Made by a program: the position numbers and the translations under genes. The notes under the pieces were generated by a model. It had not been told where the DNA came from. It searched no databases and was given only the letters and a program-made list of their open reading frames with translations. DNA of 64,000 nt, from positions 1 to 64,000 of the forward strand of contig JAHCLQ010000833.1 in the NCBI GenBank assembly GCA_023678885.1, read 5' to 3'. Shown piece after piece: positions 34,353-46,947 of this stretch; within the stretch, counting starts at the first letter, position 1; each line of letters begins with the position of its first letter. Origin of the DNA: Pogostemon cablin. Taxonomy: Eukaryota > Streptophyta > Magnoliopsida > Lamiales > Lamiaceae.

Positions 34353-36091
34353 TGATGAGCATTTTCTCAACACACAATTAATCCCCAAGTATGAAGGATA
34401 TCAATTGTAGTCTGGAAAGGTGACCAAGTGAATATCGAACCCAAGGGACGGCGCATTATAAATTTAATTATTATCTAAATTAATTAAGACGATTATGGCA
34501 ATATAGTTGAGGTTTAGAATTATTAAACTAATAAACAAGTAACTAAAATAGCAAATAAAATAAAGTCACTTGAAGAATACGAAAGTGGAACAAGTAGGAG
34601 AATAGGTAGCTCAAGGGAAATTCAGTTTTACTACTTAACTTCCCTTCCGTGTGTTGGTGTCCGACTCTACCTTGTGGAATATGGACGCATCATTAAACAA
34701 TGCATATCTACTCTATAGACACAAGTAAACATGCATGTAACACTTGTAAATAACCTCGGAGCAAGAGATATAATTTCACTCCCATTTCTAGGTATTATCA
34801 GTATCAATTATTTCCCCCTAAGATTTGTACTCTAACACGATATGATATCCCTTTATAGGTACTATGAAATTATCCTCTTTATCCTACTTATTAACCCGAA
34901 TTCAATTCAATTAATAAGTATTCATATATGATAGTTCTAATGAAGTTTCGGAGTCCCCTCACTTAGAATCATAACATGGAATCCTGCTCAGCAGTTAACA
35001 CACTCAATCAATAACCAAGATATGTATTCAGACTCTACATAACAGTTAATGATACACAAAACGACCGTGAGTATGGATTAATAAAGCACAATCATATATA
35101 AAATATATCCACAAGTAGTGTTGTACGGAGTGTACACACGAAAGTTCAATTAACTAGATAAAACCTTCACAACCCTAGTTCTACCAAAAAGACTCTAGTC
35201 CATGATGTTGTGAAGAACAATTATGGGTGTTGGATAGATCTTACCCGGATGTCCGTAAAATACAACATAAATTAGGAAACGAATTAACCCTAGATGTGGC
35301 GTCATCGCGTCCTTCTCGCTCTTGAATTCTCCTCTTAGTTCTTCCCTTATTTTCACAAACGAATCTTCAAAGTGATGGATGGATGGAGGAAAGGATGATG
35401 GTTGGGGGATGATCCCCCCTTGTGGGGTGTAGTATGGTTGTGACCTCTCTTCTCCTCTCTTGTATTGTGGATTATTCTCTACTACTGCATAAGCCTTCTT
35501 TTATACTTGTAATTGCACCTCCCGGGCCTGGAATGGGCTTTTCAAGTGATCACAAGTATTGACGGTGTAAAAATACAGATATGGTAAGTTCCCGAGCATC
35601 GATTAGACCTCAGCAACAGGTCGAATCAACCACCACATGTCGAACCAGAGGTCGAACTAGCCTACTGTAAGTCACACACGTTGTATTCGACCAACTGACC
35701 AGGTCGAATCGACGCGACGAGGTCGAATCGGTAATTTCGTAAATCGATTCGACCTCGATTCGACCTAATGGCCAGGTCGAATCACCCCATCGTGGTCTAA
35801 TCCGTCTTCTGTACAAGTTGTGCTACTGATTCGACCTGAAGGGCAGGTCGAATTGACCTCCTTCAGGTCGAATCAAACTTCTTCTTCGCCCAAACGGATG
35901 GCTTCGACTTTCTTTCTTCCGTATTCAATATTTCCACTCCGATTTCCTTCGAAAAACCACTCAAATAGCTTCATCAACACCTGATTCATGCCTTTTCACA
36001 ATATTTATCGGTTTTCAACCGATTTCATCCTTCAAACACTCCATAATAGCACAAATCCAGACGCAATATTCGTGAATTATCACATTCATCA
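34353..36091 (-). repeat. 5' LTR of the gypsy element
   Basis: A near copy of 28350-30074 with substitutions and small indels. Contains the palindromic GGTCGAAT cluster at about 35600-35880. Confidence 0.92.
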
Positions 36092-36614
36092 TCTGTACGT
36101 AAAGAAAAATAAAAAAATAAGTGTTCAATCAATTCGTAGATTAACATTTAGAAAGATCTAGTATATTTAATACTATTATTCTTATAAATTTTAGTTAGTG
36201 TCTTTCAATATGTTATAGGTACTTGAAATTAAATTAATTGTTTATGTGGAAGAGAAAAAGAAAAGAGAATGGCTCAACTAATTAAAGTAAAATAAATTAT
36301 AGAAATTATTAATATTCATATGATTAATTTTATTATTATATAGAGTATTTATTATGTATATTAAATTCATAACTGGTCGTGATTACAATGGATAAAACAC
36401 CTTTTTGACAAATATAATTTATTGCATTAATAATATGAATGAGAATAATTTAAGGATTATTATACACCATTTTAATCATAATAATAATTATTATAATAAT
36501 AAAGAATCAATATTATTTGTTGATGTAAAGTTCTAATTGATCATTTTTTTGTTTTTATTTTTTTAAATCTGATTTATTAATTTATATTAATTTTAAAATG
36601 TATAATTTAATTTG

Positions 36615-36668
<54 letters not shown>

Positions 36669-36831
36669 CTAAAATATTGGTTTACATAAAAAGTAATGAA
36701 GAAAAAAAATCAGTTAACGATTTGGAAGATTAGAAATTCTAAAACTATATATATATATATTTTTTAATTAGTTACATTTCAATTAGGTAATTTAATACTT
36801 TAATATATTAGAAGATATAATACCTTTATAA

Positions 36832-36922
<91 letters not shown>

Positions 36923-38121
36923 ATATGTGTTTTTATATTAATTAATGGCAACCAATTTAAAATAGGATAATTATACTGTGCACCCAGAATACAAAGCACC
37001 CATTTTGAAAAATGTATACAATTTATTTGTTAGTTTTTTTAATGAGTGTAAAAAATTTACAACTATTAAAAAATATGTATACACTATTGAATAATAAGTA
37101 TACAATTATTAAGAAACATGTATACAAAATAGAATAAAAAGTTATACACATATGGGTGACCCTTGCACTCGGGTCCCAGTTACGTACTCGTTCAGTGAGT
37201 TTGACTTCATTCGTTGAAGGCTAGGCTTTCGGACTGTTACTTTCCTCATTGGGCTGCCTTAGCTTCCTTCAGTTCTCTGTCTCTCAATTGGGCCCCCGAG
37301 GGGTTAAGTCTCCCTTTCCTAGCGTCGTGGGTCTAAAGGGTTTATTGGGCTTTTTGGGCCTGATAAATCATGAGGGATATATTACCCATAACAATACTTA
37401 AAAAGGTTAGAATATAGTCACACTTGCGTGCGATTTTTTTTGTTTTCGTAGTTACTTTTTTATTGAAGATATTATTATTCAACACATTATTATCACTTCT
37501 TATTCATTAAAATATTATTATTTATTATTTGTCTCATAAAATAATTAAGTGAGACGGTATCATACAAGTGATTGCCAAAATTATTAAATGGTATAATTAC
37601 CTTAATAATTTTTAATAAAGTGGATTTATGTTTACATTCTTTAACTTTTGAGAGGAAAAATATTAAAATTTGTCCTTAATGTTATTATAATCTAAATTCA
37701 ATCTCTAAATTTGCGAAATTCTGCAATATTGATTCTTTAGTATTTGATTTTAGTCATTTTTGTTCAAATTTAGTTTTTTATATCAGAATTTGTTCAGATT
37801 TAATCATTTATGTTAGAAATTTGTCCAATTTTAGTGTAACATTATAGGATTGAATTTGATAAAAGTACTGAATTTGGATAAAAATGACAAAAATCAAATA
37901 TTAAAGAATCAAAATTTTGAATTTAACAAACATGAGGACTAAATTTGAAAGGAACAATTTTGATATTTCCCGACTCCGGAAAAATAATACGATGCGTGCA
38001 ATGGGTGCGCGTATAAGAGACAACCCTAAATAAATAAACCTAATTTCTCTACTCAATTCGTCACCTGTCAGTTGTTTCAAAATAATTCGTCACTATCATC
38101 CGTCTTCATAGTCCTCAGAAG
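36092..38121. other. Intergenic with AT microsatellites; leader of F-box copy C at its end
   Basis: No gene seen up to ~38000. Two long TA runs (about 36619-36662 and 36836-36919), a repeat shared with 28080-28300 (36340-36560), and a 'gtgcaccc'-flanked AT-rich element at about 36970-37160. The leader exon of copy C ends at 38121 with CCTCAGAAG|GTTGG. Confidence 0.5.
36619..36919. repeat. Two long (TA)n tracts
   Basis: TA runs of about 44 and 84 bp separated by AT-rich sequence. Length in a consensus is unreliable and prone to polymorphism. Confidence 0.9.
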
Positions 38122-38551
38122 GTTGGTTTGTATGTATAATTATTGCCCTTACTCCCTCGTTTCTCGACCTCGTACTCCCATTTAGGTGCATTCTTTACCG
38201 GGTATCTTTTACGAATTTACTAATTTTGCTTTCAATGTCTTCTGAATTATTAATGTTCTGTGAATTCTGGTTCTTAATTTTGGTTTATTTCTGGATATAT
38301 AGATCATTACATTGCTCTAATAGATGATTGCTATATGATTATAGTGAAGATTTAGTAGAGACTTTTTTTTATTTCTTTCTCTGTGTTTCATTGGGAATAT
38401 TTTTATGTATAAACTGTTGCGAATGTTTTAGTAAATCAGTTCGAGTTTGGTTGAAATTAGATACCGATTCGATTAAGTAAAAGGTTAAAACTGATAGGAC
38501 CATTCAACTAGGAAATTTTGAATTTCCTGATTTAATTGTAGGCTCTTTTAA

Positions 38552-38582
<31 letters not shown>

Positions 38583-38623
38583 CTTTTTTCAGTGTTTATG
38601 CATAAATTCTAGCTTTTAACACT

Positions 38624-40466
38624 ATGGAAGCTATATCGACAGAAGTCGAAATGGAAGTAATTGATATTGATTGCGTTTGTGAAGAGGAGAAAGAAGAATA
38701 TATTGTGGGAAGGTTGGCCTCAGAGGAAAACTGGAATGTCTCGATTCTAATAGAAGCTATTAAAAATGCCTGGAAACCTAAATATGGTATGTCATGGAGG
38801 GAGTTGGAGTTGAGGGAGTCGAAACTGATATTATTTTGCTTTGATAATAACATAGATAGAGACTGGGTATTGAAACATCAACCATGGGTTTTTGAGGGCT
38901 CTCTCTTTGTTGTTGAGTACGCTTCATTTTGGATCAGGTTATATGATGTTCCTGACTCGTGCAGGAACAAACGAGCACTGAGGCTTTTTGCCAAGCAGAT
39001 AGGCATTTTGGAATCAGTAGACACGTCGTATGTGGATATAGTTGGAAAGTTTATGAGGTTTAAAATCACTTTGAATATCACAAAACCTTTGATGAAAGGA
39101 ATCAGTATTGGGGTGAATGGGAAACGATATTGGCTTCCTCTTCAGTATGAGTCATTGCCAAACTATTACTTTTCTTGTGGTACAATTGGCCATTATCACA
39201 ACAAATGTCCCAAGTTTTGATCCAAGCTTGAAATACAGCACCTCTAGGTTGAGTGCATCTTCCTCCAAGAAGATTAAAATTCATGAACAACTGAAACGCG
39301 CACCAACTACTCTTCCATATAAAATTATCGTAAACATCATGTCCAGATTACCTTTGAAACATCTGCTTAGATTGAAGTTGGTTTCGAAACAATGGAAGGC
39401 CATAATCATGGAACCAAGCTTTGCTGAAATTCATCTCCAGCGTTACAAGAAGTCAACCTCTCGAAATCTAGTTGCATGGGAGTCAAGAGAGTACCATGGA
39501 TTCCATGTTGCTCAACTTCAAAAAAAGTTAGTAGGCGGATATTTAAGGGAAATGTATCCCAAACTTGTAAGCTACCAATTTAAATTTGTGTTGGCAGTGA
39601 CACATTCAAGAGAATATAGCTTGTTGGAGAAGGGTATTTTGTGCCCTTGTAAAATGGTACAGCAGTGTTGATGGAGACAAGAAGTATGTGGTGTGGAATC
39701 CATCTTGCAGAGCTTTCAAAGAATTTCATTGTCCGGAAACAATAGATGCTGGTGATGGTCGTACCACCCTCTACAGGATGTATTATGACCCATTAATGAA
39801 GGATTATAAGGTGCTAATTGCTGATAAGAGACACTACACCATATATTCCTGCACAAACAACAAATGGAGTGAGTTGAAAGAGAAAACGCATGCTCTCTAC
39901 CAATGTGGAATTTTGCAGCAATGTATCCTTTAATGGATCTTTTTATTGGCTAAGCAGGACACCAGTGGGACAAACTGCTTCCCATTATGGAAAAAAAATT
40001 GTTTTCCAGTATGAAATTCATTTGTTTTGAATGGAAAGAAGACAATTTCAAGAAACTTGCTATGCCAGATTATAGAGAAGATGAATATTGGGATTATTTT
40101 ACTTGTGGGGGAAGCTATTTTGGTGATGGATTTTGTTTGACTTCGTGCGGAGGCTATCTTCTGTTGTTCATGGTGGGCACTGGCAGTGTGACTAGATTTC
40201 TGAAAAAAGTCGAAGGCGATGAAAAGGATTCATGGATGGAGTTTGAGGCAGAATCGTTACATGAGCATGGAAATTGTTACTCCAGTCCCAGCCATATATG
40301 CAGGATAGGTGAAAATGAGATTGCTCTTTGCATTGATTTTGGACTTTGGGTTCTGTATGATGCCATTACAAATACTTGCAGTGAGATACATCCTGACTGT
40401 GGGAGGGGTGGCCTTGCAGGGTTTGATGATAGACTTCCTTATCTGGAAAATTTATTTTTACAGTAA
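38624..40466 (+). pseudogene. DUF4283-zinc knuckle-F-box-FBA pseudogene, copy C
   Basis: Intron 38122-38592 (acceptor TTTTTTCAG), start ATG 38624. Order: DUF4283 (NWNVSILIEAIK, WVLKHQPWVFEGSLF, FWIRLYDVP; ~13 residues missing after SLFVV), a knuckle reading YFSCGTIGHYHNKC with its first Cys changed to Tyr, F-box (LPYKIIVNIMSRLPLKHLL), FBA (VVWNPSCRAFKEFHCPE, YYDPLMKDYKVLIADKRHYTIYSC, DSWMEFEAES, PYLENLFLQ). Lesions: one extra base at ~39210 directly after the knuckle, a 14 bp loss at ~39645, a 2 bp change at ~39885. The frame recovers and runs to the family's usual end. Closest to copy E. With three frameshifts I call it a pseudogene. Confidence 0.88.
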
Positions 40467-40528
40467 GCTTGAGAATTTAATTCCTATCTACACTAACTCT
40501 TTAGTTAATTCACTTATGTTAAAAGACA

Positions 40529-40795
40529 AAGTCTCTAGTGAGACGGGTTATTTATTAGACGGGTGTGAGACGGGTTGACCCATCATTAAAATATGCTTAT
40601 TGTATAGTTAAAGTATGTTTAATGGTTATTAAAATATGTTTTCTAAAATATGCTGGATTATGCATTATAGTATGATTTGAGTTTGTTATATTATGATTTA
40701 TTATTAATATATTTTAACTATAAATAAGTATACTTTATCTAAAACTTATTTTAGTGATGGTTGACCCGTCTCACACCCGTCTTACGAGAGAGTCT
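40529..40795. mobile_element. MITE-like element with GAGACGGGT inverted termini
   Basis: Left arm GTCTCTAGTGAGACGGGT... GACGGGTGTGAGACGGGTTG and right arm GTTGACCCGTCTCACACCCGTC...GAGAGTCTC are inverted copies of ~60 bp around an AT-rich core. It starts ~60 bp after the copy C stop codon, so it may lie in that gene's 3' UTR. Superfamily uncertain. Confidence 0.65.
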
Positions 40796-41640
40796 CTCAT
40801 GTTAATATCAATCATTATACTGAAAACTCAAAACAAACTGTAACGATTTTCTTAATAAATTAATTAGGTTGTTACTGATATTAAAATTAATTATTACACC
40901 ACATACTAAAACAAACATAAATGAAATAATGATATTATATTCTTGATAAATTATACTCTCTTCCTCCCGTTTCAATGTTGATGTTTTTTTTTTTTCGGGA
41001 AATTAAAAAATATAGTACTTTATGTGTAGTGAAGAGTTATTTATTGTGTTATTCCTACTTTACTCTTCCTATCCATTAAATTTATTTGTCATTTGTAAAC
41101 TCGAATTTTTTTTAATTAATACTTTAAAATTATTATTATTATTTATTCATTCAAATTGGATCTTAAATGATTTTATGACGAGATGTAAAAAATAAACATA
41201 AAAATACATCTTTCTCCATCCTTTACTATTTTGAACTGTACTATTTTGAACCGTGCATCTTTAATTTATCCATTTTTCTTTTTAGACAATAAGATCCACA
41301 CCTTTCATTAATACAAATAAAATATGTAATTCACATCATCTATTGATACAACTACCTACTATACATAAAATAAAATAAAAATAATTCTTAATTTACGTGA
41401 AAAAACAAACAAATAGATTAAGAGAGTATTAAACAAAAAATAAGATTAAAGATCCAATTATTATATTAAAATTAGGCCAGTCACATTAGGGTGTATCTAA
41501 TTAATATAAAATGTTAGATAAATAATTTATCAATGCTAATTATTCTGTGCATTTGGGTGCACCCAATGTACGGTGCACCCATTTTTAGAAACGTACTTCA
41601 TCCATTGAAACGTACGTGTAAATTACAAAGGAAGCGCGTA

Positions 41641-41782
41641 CGTTTCAATGGGACGGAGGGAGTATATAATTATGAACAAAAAATATATACACCTATGAAC
41701 GGAAATGCCTACGTTTCAATGGGATGGAGGAAGTATATAATTATGAACAAAAAATATATACACCTATGAATAAAAATGAATA
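41641..41782. repeat. 2 x 71 bp tandem duplication with Stowaway end
   Basis: Units starting CGTTTCAATGGGAYGGAGG at 41641 and 41712 each carry a Stowaway-type right terminus, so the MITE end has been tandemly copied. Confidence 0.85.
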
Positions 41783-42878
41783 GATTTTGTTAGCGATTTT
41801 TTCTGTTAGTTTTGTTAGTTTTTTTAATGAAAAATTGAGTGTAAAAAAATATACAATTATTAAGAAAGTTGTATACAATATTAAATAAAAAGATATACAA
41901 ATATAGGGCTAGTTTTTTTAAATGAAAATTTAAGTAAAAAAAGTCCATCTCTCACTTGGCGACATACTGCGAAGGTAAATTGGTTTTTCTGGAATTTCTT
42001 TTGCAAATAAGATTTTTCGATTTCTTTATTGATCTTCTGAGATAGATCGTTGAATTCATGAATAGGAGTGAAAATCTAGATGCTTGTTTTTGCTCTAATC
42101 TGTGATATTCTGTTTTAGTGTTAAAATATTGGATTATACCTTTCTATTATTTTGGTTATAATTGTTGCGGATTTATTCTTTATTTTCAATCATTTATTTC
42201 TTTTTTTTTTTTTTTTTGGAATAACCAGTTATTTAGTAAATTAATGAGATTTTTGGTTGACAATATGCGGGTGCCGATTTGATTAAGAAAATTTTTCGAA
42301 ACAAGAAGTTATTGTTGAATATAAATAGCGAACTTTCTAGATTAATCTGGTTGATTATGGAAGCTTGATGAAAGCAGGTGATTATTCGTTAGCAAAAAGT
42401 TGCAGATTATGAATTGATCTAGAAAATTCTAGGTAGACTAAAGTGCTTGGCAGCACCGACTTTTGGATACTTTACTTTCATTAGTTATTCTAAATAGGCG
42501 GTAATGCTCAGTGTCGAGTGATAAAGGGAGAGTAAACTGGTGTGTGGCAGTGGCTGCTTAAGTGAGAAAAAGAGCCACAAGATCAAGATAAAAACAGTGT
42601 GTGCGTGAGTATTTAAGAGAGTTTTAGCCAAGAGTGATAGAGAGTCTGAGTAATATTGCAAAATATTGTGAGAGTACTCATCGATCCCATAGTTAACTCA
42701 ACAGTTATTTTGTGAATTAATTTGATTTTGGTTGACACTAGCGCCGATTCTATAAAGAAATCCTGTTGTAATTTTTATTTATATATCTTTTTTTTTTAAA
42801 TTTAATTGTGAGCTCTATTTTTGCAGACTTCATCTCAAATTTTGATTGAATCTAATTATTATTCTAGCTCTAGAATTT

Positions 42879-44662
42879 ATGGAATCACTTCCACAAGTTG
42901 AATGGGAAGTAATTGATGAGGGTGATATTGAGGAAGGGGAGAGAGAAGCATGTGTTGTGGGACGGCTTGTTACGGACCGAAATTGGGATCCCTTAATTCT
43001 AATAGAAGCCATTAAAATTGCTTGGAATCCGAAACATGTTATGCCATCCAAGTTGGGGGAGTTAGAGCTGATATTTATTCGCTTTGGGGATGTTATTGAT
43101 AGAAATTGGGTTTTGAAACATCAACCATGGATATATGAGGGCTCTCTTTTCACCATAGAAAAGTGTGAAGAAGGAGATCATGAGAAGCTTAATGTCACCA
43201 TTGAACACGCATCGTTCTGGGCACGGTTATATGATGTACCGATTTCATGCATGAATGAACGATCACTAAGGCTTTTTGCCAAACAGATTGGCATTCTGGA
43301 AGCAGTGGACAAGTCGGATGAGGACTTAATGGGCAAGTTTATGAGGTTTAAGATCACTGGATATCACGAAACCTTTGCTGAGAGGAATCAGTATTTGAGT
43401 GAAAGGGGAAAAATTTTGGCTTCCTCTCAAGTACGAGTCATTGCCAAGTTATTGCTTTTCTTGTGGTAGAATTGGCCATTATCACAAGAATTGTCTTAGT
43501 TCTGATCCAAGTTTGAAATATAGCTCCTGCAAGTTGAGAGCATCTTACTCAAAGAAGACTAGTTTGAAAAGCAGACCAATTACTCTTCCTCATAAAATTA
43601 TAGAAAACATCTTGTCACGATTACCAGTGAAACATCTTCTCAAATTGAAGTCGGTTTCCAAACAATGGAAGGCCACAATCTCGGACCCAAGATTCGCTGA
43701 AATACATCTCCAGCAGCACAAGAATTCAATCTGCAGATATCTAGTTGCATGGGAGTCACACGAGTACCTAGGATTCCATGTTGCCAAAATTAAGAACTAC
43801 CATGCTGAATTTGTGTCTGCAATTTCTCGTTCAAGGGAATATTTTTTGAAACATCATATTGATATTCTATGCCATTGTGATGGATTATATCTACAACGGG
43901 GCACCAATGTTAGTCGGGACAATTTGTTTGTGCTGTGGAATCCTTCTTGCAGATCTTACAAAGAATTAGATTTTCCAGTACCCTTACGACTCTCTAGTAC
44001 ATACCGCATCGCACTCTATGGTATTTATTACGACTCGTTGATGAAGGATTATAAGGTAATAATTTCTGATATGGAACACTACTCAATATATTCCTGCACA
44101 AACAACAAATGGGGTGAGTTGAAAGAGACAAGATATACATTCTCCAAGGGCACAACTTTTGACCCCCAGGTCTCTTTAAATGGATCTTGTTTTTGGCTGA
44201 TCAGTACTCGGATAAAAGGGCATTGGAGTGAGATTCAGTACGAAATAATTTGTTTCGATTGGAAAGATGAAAATTTTAAGAAACTGGCTGTACCGGTTCT
44301 TAGAGAGTCGTGGCAATTGTCATCTGACCTCTTGCAGAGGCAATCTTTTGTTGATTACCACTGACACCACAGATGAGACGAGGTTTATGAAAAAGTTGGA
44401 AGGCAATGAAAAAGATTCATGGATCGAGTTTACGGTGAAATGGCCTTGTTGCGGTTTGAATTCGCGCTTTGGCGGCCCGTACCATGTGTGCATATTAAGT
44501 GAAAATGAGGTGACATTTAAAGTTTATATGCATGATAAGGATGATCCGGAGAACCGTGAACTTAAATGTATGTTGTTTGATGGCAATAAAAATACTTTGG
44601 TGATCCATAAGTATTGCTATGGGGATACATTCCCTTATGTAGAAAATTTTTTTATACAGTGA
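42879..44662 (+). pseudogene. DUF4283-zinc knuckle-F-box-FBA pseudogene, copy D (best preserved)
   Basis: Leader exon ends 41974 (GCGAAG|GTAAAT), intron 41975-42826, ATG 42879. DUF4283 is open (MESLPQVEWEVID, NWDPLILIEAIK, WVLKHQPWIYEGSLF, FWARLYDVP, AKQIGILEAVD). The knuckle CFSCGRIGHYHKNC (43453-43494) continues in one open frame through the F-box (LPHKIIENILSRLPVKHLL, from ~43585) and most of the FBA domain (VLWNPSCRSYKELDFP, YDSLMKDYKVI, IYSCTNNKW). Lesions: a 2 bp deletion at ~43355, a TGA at 43396-43398, and a frameshift at ~44320 before the last ~105 codons (LTSC..., ending YVENFFIQ). About 580 residues if whole. Closest to copy A. Possibly only recently dead. Confidence 0.9.
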
Positions 44663-46947
44663 GAATTTGTTTCCTATTTACATTTGATAAATATTCAGCC
44701 ATGCTAGTAGTCTTTGCTTATATTTTACATACCCACCCTCTATATTTTATTTGATTTGTTTTCTTCTCAAAGTTTTTTAATACTATATTATATTCTCTCC
44801 CTATTTATTTTATCGTAGATGTAAATTAATTACTCCCTTCGTTTCGTCCTTATTGTTACATTTGTTTTTTGCACGTGGATTGATGAGTATAGTATTTTAA
44901 TATGTATTGAAGTTTGTTACATTTGCTTTTTGCATGTGGATTAATGAGTATAGTGTTTTAATGTGTATTGAGGTGAGAAAAATAATATTTTAATATAAAG
45001 TAGGTATGTGTATTTGTGTGATGTGTGGGTCCATGAAGAGAGGAGTAATTAATTTGTGTGAGTCTCATATGCTAAAAAAGAAAATGTAACCATAAGGATA
45101 GTACGCCCAAAAATGAAATATGTAACCATTAGGATGTGACGGAGGGAGTAATGTTTTTTTGTGGACATAAGAAAAAAAGTGTTGGAAATGATAAATAGTT
45201 AATACAATTAATTTAAAGAGTAGACTATTTAAATTTGAAATGATAAATAGTTAATACAATTAATTTTAAAGAGTTATGACCATTTTTATCAATCTTTCCC
45301 TCCACACTCATATCGACTTGAATTCTCTATTCTACCCTATGTTTTATTGGTATTTCATAACATAAAAATAAACTACACGAATCACGTTATAAGTAGGTTT
45401 TTACTTCTTCTTTTTTTAATCTTTCATATTTTTAATTTATAAATCTATGAAATTTAGTTTTTTCCTTCTTCTTTTGTTAATCTTTCATATTTTTAATTTA
45501 TAAATCTATGGAAAGTTTCATTACATTGTTATGGTTGATTGTTGCTTGTAATAACATTAAGCTACTTTAGTTTTTTTTTTTTTTGATAATTCAACGATTT
45601 TGAAGGTATAGATCACAGTAGTTAATTAATAATATAGACTATGTTATGGATTTCTGCATAATATATATTCTTTATTGATGTTTTGATTTTTAGACTTATA
45701 TATTTCTTTTGCTAATCAGTTCTCAATCATATATATGTCATTTTAGACTTATGCATATTTTGGATTTTTTTTCCTTCGGATGTATACGAGACCTTTGGCA
45801 AGATTTTTCTTTTGGATGTGTTGGTATCAATTAATTTAAGGGATCAGGTTTGAATAGAGATGTAACCAAACCAAGCTATTTGTGAGCTATTCGAGTCTCG
45901 GTTAGATAAAATATTCATTCGAATTCATTTGTTAAGTTAAACAAACCGAGCCAAGCCTGAATAATTTATCGAGCCGAACTCGAGCCTGCAAGTATTTGGT
46001 TGCGAATTTGTTCGTTAACGAGGTCGCGAGCCTGTTCACGAACAGATTCACGAACATATTCGTTAAAAGGCTCGCATACATATTAAAACCTTATACAAAC
46101 GAGAAATAACAAACCCGAACTCGAGATCTAACGAACTTGAGCCTGAGCTCAAATTTGATTATGAACATAAATTATTATTATGAAATTTTTATCGAGCCAT
46201 ACTCGAACTATTCACGAACTCATCATTTTTTGTACGAGTCAAGCTCGAGCCTATATATCACTATCTGAATCAAGCTAACGAGCCAAACTTGAGCCTGATG
46301 ATATTCAGCTCGATTCTGCTCGGTTCGGCTTGATTGCAATGATTTATTATTATTAGTAAAAAGTTTGGGGGAGGCCCCTAAATCAAATCAAATGGAGATT
46401 CTTCCCACAGGTAACCCTTCAAATCAAATGGAATTTTTTTTTTCAAATTTCAAAGGTTAAGACTAAATTGCAACGAAGTACATGTGATTATTTTTTATGC
46501 AATTAATCCATTAATATATGGGTGTTTGTTAGGAGTAAGTACAGCGATAACTGGAATGAGTTTTTTTAGTTAGTAACACGGTATGAGGATTAAAATTCAT
46601 TAATTGTTCTCTTTGATCCAGTATGCACTATTCTATAATCACAATTATTTCTATGAAATTGATGGAAATACAAAAGTGAAAACTTTTGTGAGACAAAGGA
46701 AGTAAAAGGAAAACAATCTTAATAAGAAGACCCTGACTAAATTGGGCCCAACGAAGCCCCGAATCCTTAGATTTGTCTCAAGCAGCAGAGTAAATGACCA
46801 GAGCGTCTGATGAACAGTTCGATAACTTTTTTCTTAACGAGTTTGAACTTGATTATAAACTAAAAAAAAGACCACAGCTTGGCGCGACTCGAGTTAATTG
46901 CACCCTTAACTTCAATCACACCATAATTACCCTTAGATGTGGATTGG
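44663..46947. other. Intergenic, MITE and dispersed repeats
   Basis: No gene seen. Stowaway MITE at 44833-45148; a duplicated ~65 bp segment near 45230 and 45410-45510; a repeat rich in GAGCC/CTCGAGCC motifs at about 45855-46330 that resembles common plant non-autonomous elements; and at 46727-46947 sequence related to 11905-12020. Confidence 0.5.
44833..45148. mobile_element. Stowaway-like MITE with internal duplication
   Basis: TA-CTCCCTTCGTTTCGTCC on the left and GTGACGGAGGGAG-TA on the right. The interior contains two copies of a ~70 bp block starting GTTACATTTG. Confidence 0.85.

Larger units (their letters stand above)
28350..36091 (-). mobile_element. Complete LTR retrotransposon, Ty3/gypsy Athila/Tat-like, gag only
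   Basis: LTRs at 28350-30074 (1725 bp) and 34353-36091 (1739 bp), both TGATGAGC...TCATCA. A perfect 5 bp target duplication, TCTGT, lies at 28345-28349 and 36092-36096. On the minus strand the primer binding site TGGCGTCGTTGTCGGGGA (34329-34346) starts six bases after the 5' LTR and resembles the tRNA-Asp type of Athila and Tat elements. The 4.3 kb interior encodes only a broken gag (32222-34171). No protease, RT, RNase H or integrase motif is present, so it must have moved in trans. LTR differences include many substitutions, so it is not very recent. Confidence 0.93.
40467..41940. other. Intergenic, MITE-rich
   Basis: No gene seen. Contains an inverted-repeat element (40529-40795), Stowaway-like scraps at about 40965 and 41205-41435, and a 71 bp tandem duplication (41641-41782). 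Confidence 0.55.
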
